A DNA stretch of 64,000 nucleotides, taken from contig JAJTAY010000039.1 of NCBI GenBank assembly GCA_021287165.1, positions 124,001-188,000 on the forward strand, in the 5' to 3' direction. How positions within the stretch are numbered: position 1 is the first letter of the stretch; every line of letters begins with the position of its first letter. This document shows positions 1-7,516 of this stretch, piece after piece. Under the pieces are notes generated by a model. That model was not told where the DNA came from. It saw nothing but the letters and a program-made list of their open reading frames with translations, and did not search any database. The DNA comes from Bacteroidia bacterium. GTDB taxonomy: Bacteria > Bacteroidota > Bacteroidia > Bacteroidales > F082. The translations under genes and the position numbers were made by a program.

Positions 1-50
1 AAAGGGAACAAAAAATTCAGCGATTCTTTAAAAAACACAAAAAAGGGGGC

Positions 51-82
51 TTGAAAGCATCCCGTTTTTTGTTGTAAATTCG
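51..82 (+). promoter_or_regulatory. Probable promoter of rpoN
   Basis: A TTG (51-53) is followed after 21 bases by TAAATTCG (75-82), close to the Bacteroidota consensus TTTG-N19-21-TAnnTTTG. It lies about 40 bases before the rpoN start. The -7 box has one mismatch, so this is moderate evidence. Confidence 0.5.
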
Positions 83-123
83 TGCAACAAACAGGGTGCA
101 GGCAGCTGCCCCTCAAAAACATT

Positions 124-1617
124 ATGCTTAACCAGAGATTACAACAGAAGCTGCTTCAAAAGCTATCGCCTCAGCAAATACTGCTGATGAAGCTATTGCA
201 GATTCCTACCACTGCTCTGGAACAGCGTATTAAACAGGAAATTGAGGAAAATCCTGCTTTAGAGATGGAGGAAGATGCGGAGGATTTTGAACGGGAAGAA
301 GAAATGGAATATGATTCCGAAGCGGGTGATGATGAAGAGTTTGACGGTGATGAGCAGGATGAATACGACAGCCGGGATGATGAGTTTACCTTTGATGATT
401 ATATCGACGAGGACGACTTTCCGGACTACCGCACCAGTGTAAACAACAGCAGTCCGGACGATAAGGCCGTAGAAATACCCTATGCAAGCGCCGTTAGTTT
501 TCAGGAATTGCTCATCGAGCAACTGGGTTATCGTAAGCTCGATGCACAGAAACAAAAGATTGGCCTGTATATTATTGGAAATCTGGATGATGCAGGATAT
601 TTAGCGCGGCCTGTAGATGCTATTGTTGACGATCTGCTCTTTACACAGAATATTAAAACCTCACGCAAGGAAGTGCAGGAAGTGCTTCAGTTGATTCAGG
701 AGTTCGATCCTCCCGGCGTAGGAGCCCGCAATCTGCAGGAGTGTTTGCTCATTCAGCTTCGCCGTCTCGAGGCCGAAGACCCCGACAACGATTACCGTTT
801 GCCGATTATGATTGTCGATCGCTTTTTTGAAGAGTTTACAAAAAAGCATTACGAAAAGATTCTCAAACGGGGTAATATGAGCGAAGATCAGCTCAAGGAT
901 GCCATCAACCTGATTTTGAAGCTCAACCCCAAGCCCGGCGACTCGATCACCGAAGCAGCAACGGCGGGACATTACGTTATACCTGACTTTATCATAACCA
1001 ATAACGATGGTGAGCTGGAGCTCAGCCTCACCAGCCGCAATATGCCCGAGCTCAGGGTTTCGCGCAACTACATCGAGATGTTACAGATGTTTAGCGACAG
1101 CAAGAAAAGCAGGTCGGAAAAGGAAGCCCTGATGTTTGTCAAGCAAAAGATAGACTCGGCACGTTGGTTTATCGACGCCATCAATCAGCGCCAAAACACG
1201 CTCTACAACACCATGAGGGCGATTATGGAATACCAGCGCGAGTATTTTCTGACTGGTGATGAAACCCGCCTCAGGCCCATGATACTCAAGGATATAGCCG
1301 AAATGGTCAACCTTGATATTTCCACGGTTTCACGTGTAGCCAACAGCAAATATGTGCAAACCCCGTTTGGCACTTTCCTTCTCAAGAGCTTCTTCAGCGA
1401 ATCGATGCAAACTGATGACGGAGAGGAAGTTTCGACCCGTGAGATCAAAAAAATTCTCAGCGATTGCATAGAAGCCGAATCGAAGGACAAGCCGCTCACC
1501 GACGAACAACTTACCAAAATACTGAACGACAAAGGCTACAACATAGCCCGGCGCACCGTGGCCAAATACCGCGAACAGCTCAATGTTCCCGTTGCCAGGT
1601 TGCGTAAAGAACTTTAA
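124..1617 (+). CDS. rpoN: RNA polymerase sigma-54 factor RpoN
   Basis: This is the alternative sigma factor that binds core polymerase and recognises -24/-12 promoters, which open only with an AAA+ activator. The 497-residue protein has the Gln/Leu-rich region I (about 1-46, which contacts activators), a very acidic region II (about 47-105, runs of D and E), the core-binding and HTH regions, and the diagnostic RpoN box ARRTVAKYRE at 475-484 near the C-terminus. The ATG at 124 was chosen because it begins the conserved MLNQRLQQKL segment; an in-frame ATG at 82 would add 14 unconserved residues. A membrane-protein gene follows after 7 bases, probably in the same operon. No sigma-54 activator gene is present in this window. 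Confidence 0.97.
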   Translation: MLNQRLQQKLLQKLSPQQILLMKLLQIPTTALEQRIKQEIEENPALEMEEDAEDFEREEEMEYDSEAGDDEEFDGDEQDEYDSRDDEFTFDDYIDEDDFPDYRTSVNNSSPDDKAVEIPYASAVSFQELLIEQLGYRKLDAQKQKIGLYIIGNLDDAGYLARPVDAIVDDLLFTQNIKTSRKEVQEVLQLIQEFDPPGVGARNLQECLLIQLRRLEAEDPDNDYRLPIMIVDRFFEEFTKKHYEKILKRGNMSEDQLKDAINLILKLNPKPGDSITEAATAGHYVIPDFIITNNDGELELSLTSRNMPELRVSRNYIEMLQMFSDSKKSRSEKEALMFVKQKIDSARWFIDAINQRQNTLYNTMRAIMEYQREYFLTGDETRLRPMILKDIAEMVNLDISTVSRVANSKYVQTPFGTFLLKSFFSESMQTDDGEEVSTREIKKILSDCIEAESKDKPLTDEQLTKILNDKGYNIARRTVAKYREQLNVPVARLRKEL

Positions 1618-1624
1618 TAATCCC

Positions 1625-2248
1625 ATGTCGAATTCCCTGACGATTGCCGCACGCATTGTTTCTGTTTTCTTGCATCCACTTTTTGTTCCGCTTTATGCAT
1701 TTCTCATCACCCTGAGTATTACTGGTCACTACAGGCTACAGATACCCGAACATGCACAATTGATCATTGCTGTAGCGGTATTTGCGCTAACAGCAGTTGT
1801 GCCTTCGTTAATATTCTATATAATGCTCAGGATGAGGATGATATCCTCGCTTCAGATGCCGTTTCGCCAGGAAAGAAACGTGCCCATACTCATTACGGCA
1901 CTCAGTTTCTACCTTACTTATCAGCTGCTCAGCAAATTTGGCGTTGCCCCTTTATTTGGCTTTTACATGCTGGCAGCCTCAATGCTCTCTCTTGTTGCCC
2001 TGGGCATCAACCTTTGGATGAAAATCAGTCTGCACATGGTGGCGCTGGGTGCTTTGGCCGGATCAATGGCAGTGTTTGCAAAACTTTTTGGTGAACAATA
2101 CCTTTTTGTGGCGCTCATGACAATACTGGCCGCCGGCTTAACCGGTGCCGCTCGTCTGACGCTGAATGCACACCGCCAAAGGGAGATTTATCTTGGTTTT
2201 TTAACTGGCTTTGCGTGGATGTACGTCCTTTTTGCCCTGATCAGATAA
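1625..2248 (+). CDS. Conserved multi-pass membrane protein, function unknown
   Basis: This 207-residue, very hydrophobic protein has about six membrane segments, for example around FLHPLFVPLYAFLITLSIT and near the C-terminus. A short positively charged loop (RMRMISS, FRQERN) follows the second or third helix. The fold resembles the PAP2-like membrane proteins common in Bacteroidota, but I do not see a complete phosphatase motif, so no function is assigned. ATG 1625 follows the rpoN stop by 7 bases, so the two genes are likely co-transcribed. An in-frame ATG at 1583 would overlap the rpoN end and is less likely. The gene converges with the barrel protein at 2264. Confidence 0.8.
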   Translation: MSNSLTIAARIVSVFLHPLFVPLYAFLITLSITGHYRLQIPEHAQLIIAVAVFALTAVVPSLIFYIMLRMRMISSLQMPFRQERNVPILITALSFYLTYQLLSKFGVAPLFGFYMLAASMLSLVALGINLWMKISLHMVALGALAGSMAVFAKLFGEQYLFVALMTILAAGLTGAARLTLNAHRQREIYLGFLTGFAWMYVLFALIR

Positions 2249-2263
2249 AAGAATCAGGAGCTT

Positions 2264-2929
2264 TTAGAAGGGCGTGAGGGTAATGCCAACGGATACCGGC
2301 ATAAACTCAGGTCCCAGCTCGTTGCGAAACACCGGAGCGGGCTGGAAATATCCAAATACACTGACGACTTTGTAGCCAACACGCAAGGTGGGGCCAAAGG
2401 TATATTTCTCCAACGAGTTGATTTTCTTTGTCTTGAGATGCACTGTTGGTCCATTTTCAGCCAATTGGCCAATATATTTTTCCTTCCCGTCCACCAGCAT
2501 ACCAATCTTGAAACCAACTCCGATCTTCCATTTATCATCAAAGCGGAAGCGGAATTCAGCAGGAATATCGATATAAGTTACGTTGAGTTTGCTACGCTTG
2601 TAGTTGAGTTTGCTGTCGATCGGCCTGAATACGATGGTATCGGCATTGGCATTAACAATACGCGTATTGGTGTAGAAATTATGGCTGCGAAGTCCGGCGC
2701 CAATGGCAAAAACGTGCGGACCTTCACCAATTTTAAAGTTGTAGGTCAGATATGCGTTAATGCCCTGATTAATTGACCGGCTCTTCATGTTTGCAGGGGT
2801 TTTGGTTGCAAAATCCGTGAACAGGTCAAAACCAGCTGACACTTTGGCACTTTTTCCGGTTACCACTACCTGTGCAAATGAGGGTGCGGCCAGCATCAGA
2901 CTTAGCGCTATAACGAGGGCTTTTTTCAT
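2264..2929 (-). CDS. Outer-membrane beta-barrel protein (porin-family-like)
   Basis: This 221-residue protein begins with a clear signal peptide (MKKALVIALSLMLAAPSFAQ, cleavage probably after the Ala before Gln). The rest has alternating hydrophobic strands typical of small eight- to ten-stranded barrels (AYLTYNFKIG, FRFRFDDKWKIGVGFKIGM, PTLRVGYKVVSVFGYF) and ends in Phe (GITLTPF), the usual BamA-recognised C-terminal residue. It probably sits in the outer membrane. It resembles the PorT/OmpW-like 'outer membrane beta-barrel' families of Bacteroidota; the ligand or role cannot be read from the sequence. A TAnnTTTG box lies about 30 bases upstream (2959-2966, minus strand). Confidence 0.8.
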   Translation of the reverse strand: MKKALVIALSLMLAAPSFAQVVVTGKSAKVSAGFDLFTDFATKTPANMKSRSINQGINAYLTYNFKIGEGPHVFAIGAGLRSHNFYTNTRIVNANADTIVFRPIDSKLNYKRSKLNVTYIDIPAEFRFRFDDKWKIGVGFKIGMLVDGKEKYIGQLAENGPTVHLKTKKINSLEKYTFGPTLRVGYKVVSVFGYFQPAPVFRNELGPEFMPVSVGITLTPF

Positions 2930-2958
2930 TGTAATGCTTTTATGTGATTTTTCGGGTT

Positions 2959-2966
2959 CAAAGGTA
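2959..2966 (-). promoter_or_regulatory. Bacteroidota -7 box for the barrel protein gene
   Basis: The minus strand reads TACCTTTG, a perfect TAnnTTTG match, about 30 bases before the ATG at 2929. I see no good -33 TTTG at the right spacing. Confidence 0.4.
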
Positions 2967-2989
2967 CTGAATTGAGCCTTTCGTGGCCA

Positions 2990-3610
2990 TTATGGTTTTC
3001 GGGCAAGCAAATCGTCAAGTATTCTTCTCATTTTTGAGCCGTTCCATTTAGCAGCACCAGTCTTGTGAATCAACACCTTACCTTCCGGACTAATCAGCCA
3101 GGTGGTTGGGATGCTGTTGGTGGAAAATGAAGGCGGAACGGCATATTTGTGAAAGTGAATGGGCATATTGAATCCCTTTCTTTGCATGAACGATGCTACC
3201 ACCTGCGGCGATTCGTCGGTGATGAGCAAAAAGGCTACTCTATCGCCATAATCATTGTAAAGATTCTGAATATCAGGCATTTCGGCAATGCATGGCGGAC
3301 ACCATGTGGCCCAAAAGTTTAGTAAGACAGGTTTACCTTTGTGTGCCGATAGGGGAATCCAATGACCATCATCATCCTGAACACTCCAGTTCCAGGCATC
3401 ATCTGGCACAACAAACTGCTTGTCGGAAGAGAGCACACTGGGGCCAGAGGCCATGATCTTGTTTACGAAGGCAGCAATTTCTTTACGAGAGGCAGGAATC
3501 AGCATGCCAATCAGGAGTAGCACAAAAAATATGTCGCTGATGCGCGTAAACCAGCTCTTTGCTTTCCAGTTAGTCCAGCGTTTGACAAGGTATCTCTTCA
3601 GATTGCTCAT
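2990..3610 (-). CDS. TlpA-type membrane-anchored thioredoxin
   Basis: The 206-residue protein has an N-terminal basic stretch, a single membrane anchor (about 25-40, DIFFVLLLIGMLIP) and a periplasmic thioredoxin-fold domain. The redox motif WCPPC is at 103-107 (C104, C107) within NFWATWCPPCIAEMP, followed by the cis-proline region (SIPTTWLISPEGKV). Such proteins reduce or exchange periplasmic disulfides, for example during cytochrome maturation or in stress. The start overlaps the end of the small gene upstream by four bases (ATGA), so the two are translationally coupled. Its client is unknown, and no cytochrome maturation genes lie nearby. Confidence 0.9.
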   Translation of the reverse strand: MSNLKRYLVKRWTNWKAKSWFTRISDIFFVLLLIGMLIPASRKEIAAFVNKIMASGPSVLSSDKQFVVPDDAWNWSVQDDDGHWIPLSAHKGKPVLLNFWATWCPPCIAEMPDIQNLYNDYGDRVAFLLITDESPQVVASFMQRKGFNMPIHFHKYAVPPSFSTNSIPTTWLISPEGKVLIHKTGAAKWNGSKMRRILDDLLARKP

Positions 3611-4008
3611 TTGCCGTTTTGTTGCAATTTGGCTCTTTCGTCGAGCAATCTGTCAATTTCTTCTTCGCTTAGTCCTCCCATGCTGAGCCGGGCATCAATT
3701 TCTTCGATACTCAAGCCAGTAGCAACGATCTGTGGCTGCTCTTCCTGTAAAGGTTCTTCTTCGCCGAGCTCATCTCTCAACTGCTTGATAAACAGGCCTA
3801 TCATTTGTCGCATGGGTTCGTTCACCTGTCCCATCATTTCGAAAGAGATCTGGTCTTTCATCTGCTCGTAATTTTTCAGGAACATCTTCATCTGTTCGAG
3901 CTGCATACGGTTCATTCCCGGCATATCTTCCATGGGATATCGCTCCATCAGCTTGTTGAAAAGCCTGAAGAGCTCATCTATTTGTTTGCGGAATTCGTTG
4001 TTATCCAT
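3607..4008 (-). CDS. Small conserved hypothetical protein coupled to the TlpA thioredoxin
   Basis: I do not recognise this 133-residue protein. It is Met- and Glu-rich and largely helical, with no signal peptide or membrane segment. The N-terminal half (FRKQIDELFRLFNKLMERYP) looks like a coiled coil. The C-terminus carries a charged helix with a repeated IEEIDARL/EEEIDRLLDER pattern. ATG 4008 (MDNNEFRKQI) is preferred; an ATG at 4023 would add five residues. The ATGA overlap with the thioredoxin gene downstream suggests the two proteins are made together and might interact. Confidence 0.75.
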   Translation of the reverse strand: MDNNEFRKQIDELFRLFNKLMERYPMEDMPGMNRMQLEQMKMFLKNYEQMKDQISFEMMGQVNEPMRQMIGLFIKQLRDELGEEEPLQEEQPQIVATGLSIEEIDARLSMGGLSEEEIDRLLDERAKLQQNGK

Positions 4009-4061
4009 AGTGCTTATTGTCAATCAATATAATAACGTCAATATGTCACAATTCGTGCCAT

Positions 4062-4655
4062 TTATTTTCGCAAATGGGCTGTTGCAAATATCCCGCCAAA
4101 AAAGCCGTGTTTCTTTTCCTGTTGTTTGAAATAGCCTTCGTTCACCCGCTGCACTTCTTCGATGGTATAGAAAGCATTGGGATTGTGCTCGTTGATGATA
4201 CCCAGAGCGCCCTCGAGGTTTTTCTTTTTCACAATGCTGAAGATAATCTGTACCGGCCCGTCTCTGCCTTCGGCATTTACCGTTGTTACGCCATAGCCTG
4301 CTTCACGCAGTGCAGCAATAAGCCGGGTAGTATCTATTCGCGGAATGAGGCGGATGACTACAGTTCCGAGGCTCATTTTTTCAACAAGATGAATGCCGAT
4401 GTAGTTGCCGGCGGCAAATCCCGCTCCGTAGCCAATGTAGCTCATCACATTGTCGAGTTGCTGCATGATCTGACCAATGGCCAACAGCCAGATGATAACC
4501 TCGCCAAATCCAAGGATGGGTGCGATGTTTTTGTAACCGCGCGAAACCATTATCACGCGGATCGTACCAACAGTAACGTCAACGATACGGGCCAAGGCTA
4601 TGAGCAGTGGCAACACTACCCAGTTGTATAATTCGGAATGAAAGAAGTCTTGCAT
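4062..4655 (-). CDS. DUF2179/DUF5698 (UPF0316-type) membrane protein
   Basis: The 197-residue protein has three N-terminal membrane segments (about 12-95, including LPLLIALARIVDVTVGTIRV and IIWLLAIGQI) followed by a soluble alpha/beta C-terminal domain. That domain (GTVVIRLIPRIDTTRLIAAL ... GYGVTTVNAEGRDGPVQI) fits the DUF2179/YitT C-terminal fold seen in UPF0316 proteins. DUF2179 domains are thought to bind small ligands, but no function is established. The gene stands alone, divergent from the cysteate synthase-like gene and upstream of the thioredoxin pair. Confidence 0.85.
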   Translation of the reverse strand: MQDFFHSELYNWVVLPLLIALARIVDVTVGTIRVIMVSRGYKNIAPILGFGEVIIWLLAIGQIMQQLDNVMSYIGYGAGFAAGNYIGIHLVEKMSLGTVVIRLIPRIDTTRLIAALREAGYGVTTVNAEGRDGPVQIIFSIVKKKNLEGALGIINEHNPNAFYTIEEVQRVNEGYFKQQEKKHGFFGGIFATAHLRK

Positions 4656-4736
4656 TGATGGTCTGTTTTAGGCTTTGGGCAAATTTACCACAATTGACAG
4701 CTTTTGGCGCATGAAGCTTTATTGAGGGCGGCTCCC

Positions 4737-4744
4737 TATCTTTG
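4737..4744 (+). promoter_or_regulatory. Bacteroidota -7 box for the cysteate synthase-like gene
   Basis: TATCTTTG is a perfect TAnnTTTG match 19 bases before the ATG at 4764, implying a short 5' leader. No convincing -33 TTTG is present at 19-21 bases. Confidence 0.5.
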
Positions 4745-4763
4745 CAAACTTAAAACATTGCTG

Positions 4764-6062
4764 ATGACAAAGGAGTTTTTGCCCACCCGATACCGACTTC
4801 AATCGCAGGCCACAGGAGCAATCTATGACGATACAGGCTGGTTACTCGACCCGCCTGGCGAACATCAACCCGCTCTGCTAAGAGCTGTTTACGAGTCTTC
4901 GGTCTTGAATCTTAAGGGGGAAGAATTTGGTCTTTACACCTTTTCGGATTGGCTTCCGATCAGTAGGATGCTCAAAGGCTCATCTGCTCCGGTAAGCTGG
5001 CACAGCAAGGCGCTTGGTCAACATCTTGGCCTTGAGAATCTTTACATTACATTCAGTGGTTGGTGGCCCGAAAGAGGAGCTTTTATGCGCACCTGCTCCT
5101 TTAAGGAAACGGAAGCTTATGTGGTTGGAGGCCGATTGAGGGGTGAACCCGATGAGGGCGTCCTGGTTGTGGCTTCTGCAGGAAATACGGCCCGTTCGTT
5201 TGCTCAGGTATGCTCCGACAACAATATCCCTCTGCTGCTTTGTGTGCCACACGATAATATCAACGCGCTTTGGTTTGACCATGAAATAAATCCCTGCGTG
5301 AAACTCATTTCCACTCCACCCGGATCGGACTATTTTGATGCCATTCACTTGTCGAACATCATTGCCGGGCTGGAAGGATTTTTTCCCGAAGGCGGTGCGC
5401 GCAATGTGGCCCGCCGCGACGGGATGGGTACAACTTTTCTTTCTGCAACTACCTATTTGGGCCACATACCCGATTATTATTTTCAGGCCGTGGGGAGCGG
5501 AACTGGCGCCATTGCAGCCTGGGAGGCAAACCTTCGACTATTGGCCGATGGCAGGTTTGGCGGCAACAAAACCAGACTGATGCTATCGCAAAACAAACCG
5601 TTTGTTCCCATGTGCCAGGCATGGAAAGAAAGGTCGCGACATTTGCCGGTCTCAGACGATGATACGATGCGAAGGGATGCTTTGGCCATAATGGCAGCAG
5701 TGCTTTCGAACCGGAAGCCACCCTACAGTTTGGCCGGAGGTCTTTATGATGCGCTGATGGATACCAATGGGGAAATTTTTTCTGTTTCAAATCAGGAAGC
5801 CCATGCTGCCTCCGCTTTGTTCGAAAAATTTGAAGGCATTGATATTCACCCCGCTGCAGCAGTTGCCACCGCCTCTTTAATCAACGCTGTTCATCAGGAG
5901 CTGATTGACCCAACAGCTACCATTATGCTTAACATAACAGGGGGCGGTGAAAAGTTGTTCAAACGTGGGATTGAACTAAAATTTCTGCGCCCGGTGCTCA
6001 CACTTACACCCTCCATGGGTCATCATGAAATTGCAAAACAGCTTTCTGCTTTGAAATGGTAA
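4764..6062 (+). CDS. Cysteate synthase-like PLP enzyme (threonine synthase fold)
   Basis: This 432-residue fold-type II PLP enzyme resembles the cysteate synthase family, which makes L-cysteate from O-phosphoserine and sulfite in methanogen coenzyme M synthesis. In Bacteroidota, cysteate feeds sulfonolipids (capnine type). The likely Schiff-base lysine is K114 in RTCSFKETEAY. The phosphate-binding region VVASAGNTARSFA and the glycine loop GSGTGAIAAWEA are present. The SGWWPERGAFM stretch before the lysine is what separates it from ordinary threonine synthase. The N-terminal region lacks the zinc-ribbon cysteines seen in many threonine synthases. ATG 4764 follows a -7 box; an upstream ATG at 4704 would put the promoter inside the gene. 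A small lipoprotein gene follows after 12 bases. Plain threonine synthase is the main alternative. Confidence 0.75.
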   Translation: MTKEFLPTRYRLQSQATGAIYDDTGWLLDPPGEHQPALLRAVYESSVLNLKGEEFGLYTFSDWLPISRMLKGSSAPVSWHSKALGQHLGLENLYITFSGWWPERGAFMRTCSFKETEAYVVGGRLRGEPDEGVLVVASAGNTARSFAQVCSDNNIPLLLCVPHDNINALWFDHEINPCVKLISTPPGSDYFDAIHLSNIIAGLEGFFPEGGARNVARRDGMGTTFLSATTYLGHIPDYYFQAVGSGTGAIAAWEANLRLLADGRFGGNKTRLMLSQNKPFVPMCQAWKERSRHLPVSDDDTMRRDALAIMAAVLSNRKPPYSLAGGLYDALMDTNGEIFSVSNQEAHAASALFEKFEGIDIHPAAAVATASLINAVHQELIDPTATIMLNITGGGEKLFKRGIELKFLRPVLTLTPSMGHHEIAKQLSALKW

Positions 6063-6074
6063 ACCCAACCGGTT

Positions 6075-6470
6075 ATGCGACTGATTGCCTTTCCCCTGGT
6101 GTTTTTTCTTTTGTTTACGGTTCCGTCCTGCAAAACACACGATGGCTATTCGCTCGAAGGCACCTGGCTTGTAGCCGACATCAAGGCCGATTTCGACGAG
6201 CGCAGGGTCAATCCTTCCACATTTAACGAAATTGTTTCGTACCTGCGCGACACAAAACTAGAATTCCTGAACGACTCCACAATAATCTTTGCAAGGGGAG
6301 GAGTAGCGGTGAAATCTGGTTGGCATAAAGATCCTGGTAACGGTAAAATCGTATTGGACAACGAAAGCCTCGGAATTGCTCCCCTTATGCTTTACGAAGG
6401 CCGGTTGCGAACCTATGAAAAGTCGCCGGTGGGTAGGATTGAACTTGTTTTTGAGCGGCAAAACCGCTGA
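6075..6470 (+). CDS. Small lipoprotein, lipocalin-like domain
   Basis: The 131-residue protein has a lipoprotein signal (FFLLFTVPSC, lipid on C19) and a compact beta-rich domain starting GTWLVADIK, which resembles the lipocalin-like GxW start common in small Bacteroidota lipoproteins. It is probably anchored to the inner face of the outer membrane. It lies 12 bases after the cysteate synthase-like gene in the same orientation, so the two may be co-transcribed; whether it has a role in lipid handling is a guess from context only. Its stop abuts that of the convergent DUF4837 gene at 6471. Confidence 0.75.
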   Translation: MRLIAFPLVFFLLFTVPSCKTHDGYSLEGTWLVADIKADFDERRVNPSTFNEIVSYLRDTKLEFLNDSTIIFARGGVAVKSGWHKDPGNGKIVLDNESLGIAPLMLYEGRLRTYEKSPVGRIELVFERQNR

Positions 6471-7511
6471 TCAGCGGGTAGCCGCCTCGGGGTCAACAAA
6501 GCTCATGCTGTACAAGATAGCTTCCAACTGCCTGAGATGGTCGCGTTTGGGCTTATTGGGAAGATAAACGAAGCCTTCGATTGTGACGAGCCGGCCGTTT
6601 CGTGGATCGGGAAAAGTGTAGGAAAGAAACGGGCCGGCCATAAAATCGCCCACCACATTCCACATTCCGCGCATTTCGGCGGCAAAAGGAGTAACGTAAT
6701 TGGTAGTGTTGATCACACGTGCTGGTACAAATTCTTTTTCGGTCGACATAAACGATCCCTGAACCGGACCGGGGATGTTTCTTTGCATCACCGAGTCGCG
6801 CCTACCAATAAGAAATCGGGGGTCGAGGTCGAGGGTGTCGCGATAGGGAAGGCTGTATATAACAATGCCATAGCTTAGCTCGGAGGTTTCGCGCCTTAGC
6901 CACATAAAGCCCGGCTCTTGCTTGGCAACAAAGAAACCGTCGGGTACGATAAGTTTTAATCCAAAGTTGCGGGCAATTTGCTCCACCACTGAGGCGTTGG
7001 CAGTGGGCCGCAAGATGTTGAGCAGTCTTTCGCGCTCGGCCTTATCGTAAAGCAGTTTAATTCCTTCCTGATTTTGCTCGAAAGCACTAATCCAGCTTTG
7101 CGGATCGGGAGCTATTATTTTAACAACCCTCTGGGGCTTGGCCCACAAATCGCTTCTTGTTTCGACAACAGCTTCCGATATTGAGGGGTTAAGTTCAACC
7201 GCAAGGATGTTGCGGTGTTTTTTAAACATATCCGAGAGCTTGTCGAGGTTGATATTCGAAAGCCTGTAGATGGGCTCGTCCTGGGGTAATCCGTACTGTG
7301 GCTGACCGAAGTAAGTACGCAAAGTTTCGCCTATCAGCCCCTGCCACTGTTCTGTATTCTGGGTAACGACCAGGATTTCGCTTCCGGCGCCTACCGAGCG
7401 GGCAATGCGCTCCCGGTTTTCGTTGCGCTTGCAGCCGCTTATTGCCGACAAAGTGAAAATTGCCAACAACAACGCATAAAAGGCTCTTTGCAGTTTAATT
7501 CCGGATTTCAT
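6471..7511 (-). CDS. DUF4837 family lipoprotein
   Basis: The 346-residue lipoprotein has a signal peptide ending LSAISGC (C26) and matches the DUF4837 family, widespread and nearly specific to Bacteroidota. Visible family features are the start of the mature part (GAGSEILVVTQNTEQWQG) and the central part with ETSELSYGIVIYSLPY. The function is unknown. The start lies 5 bases after the stop of the lytic transglycosylase gene, so the two form an operon and DUF4837 may act in the envelope together with that enzyme. Confidence 0.88.
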   Translation of the reverse strand: MKSGIKLQRAFYALLLAIFTLSAISGCKRNENRERIARSVGAGSEILVVTQNTEQWQGLIGETLRTYFGQPQYGLPQDEPIYRLSNINLDKLSDMFKKHRNILAVELNPSISEAVVETRSDLWAKPQRVVKIIAPDPQSWISAFEQNQEGIKLLYDKAERERLLNILRPTANASVVEQIARNFGLKLIVPDGFFVAKQEPGFMWLRRETSELSYGIVIYSLPYRDTLDLDPRFLIGRRDSVMQRNIPGPVQGSFMSTEKEFVPARVINTTNYVTPFAAEMRGMWNVVGDFMAGPFLSYTFPDPRNGRLVTIEGFVYLPNKPKRDHLRQLEAILYSMSFVDPEAATR

Positions 7512-7516
7512 GATAT

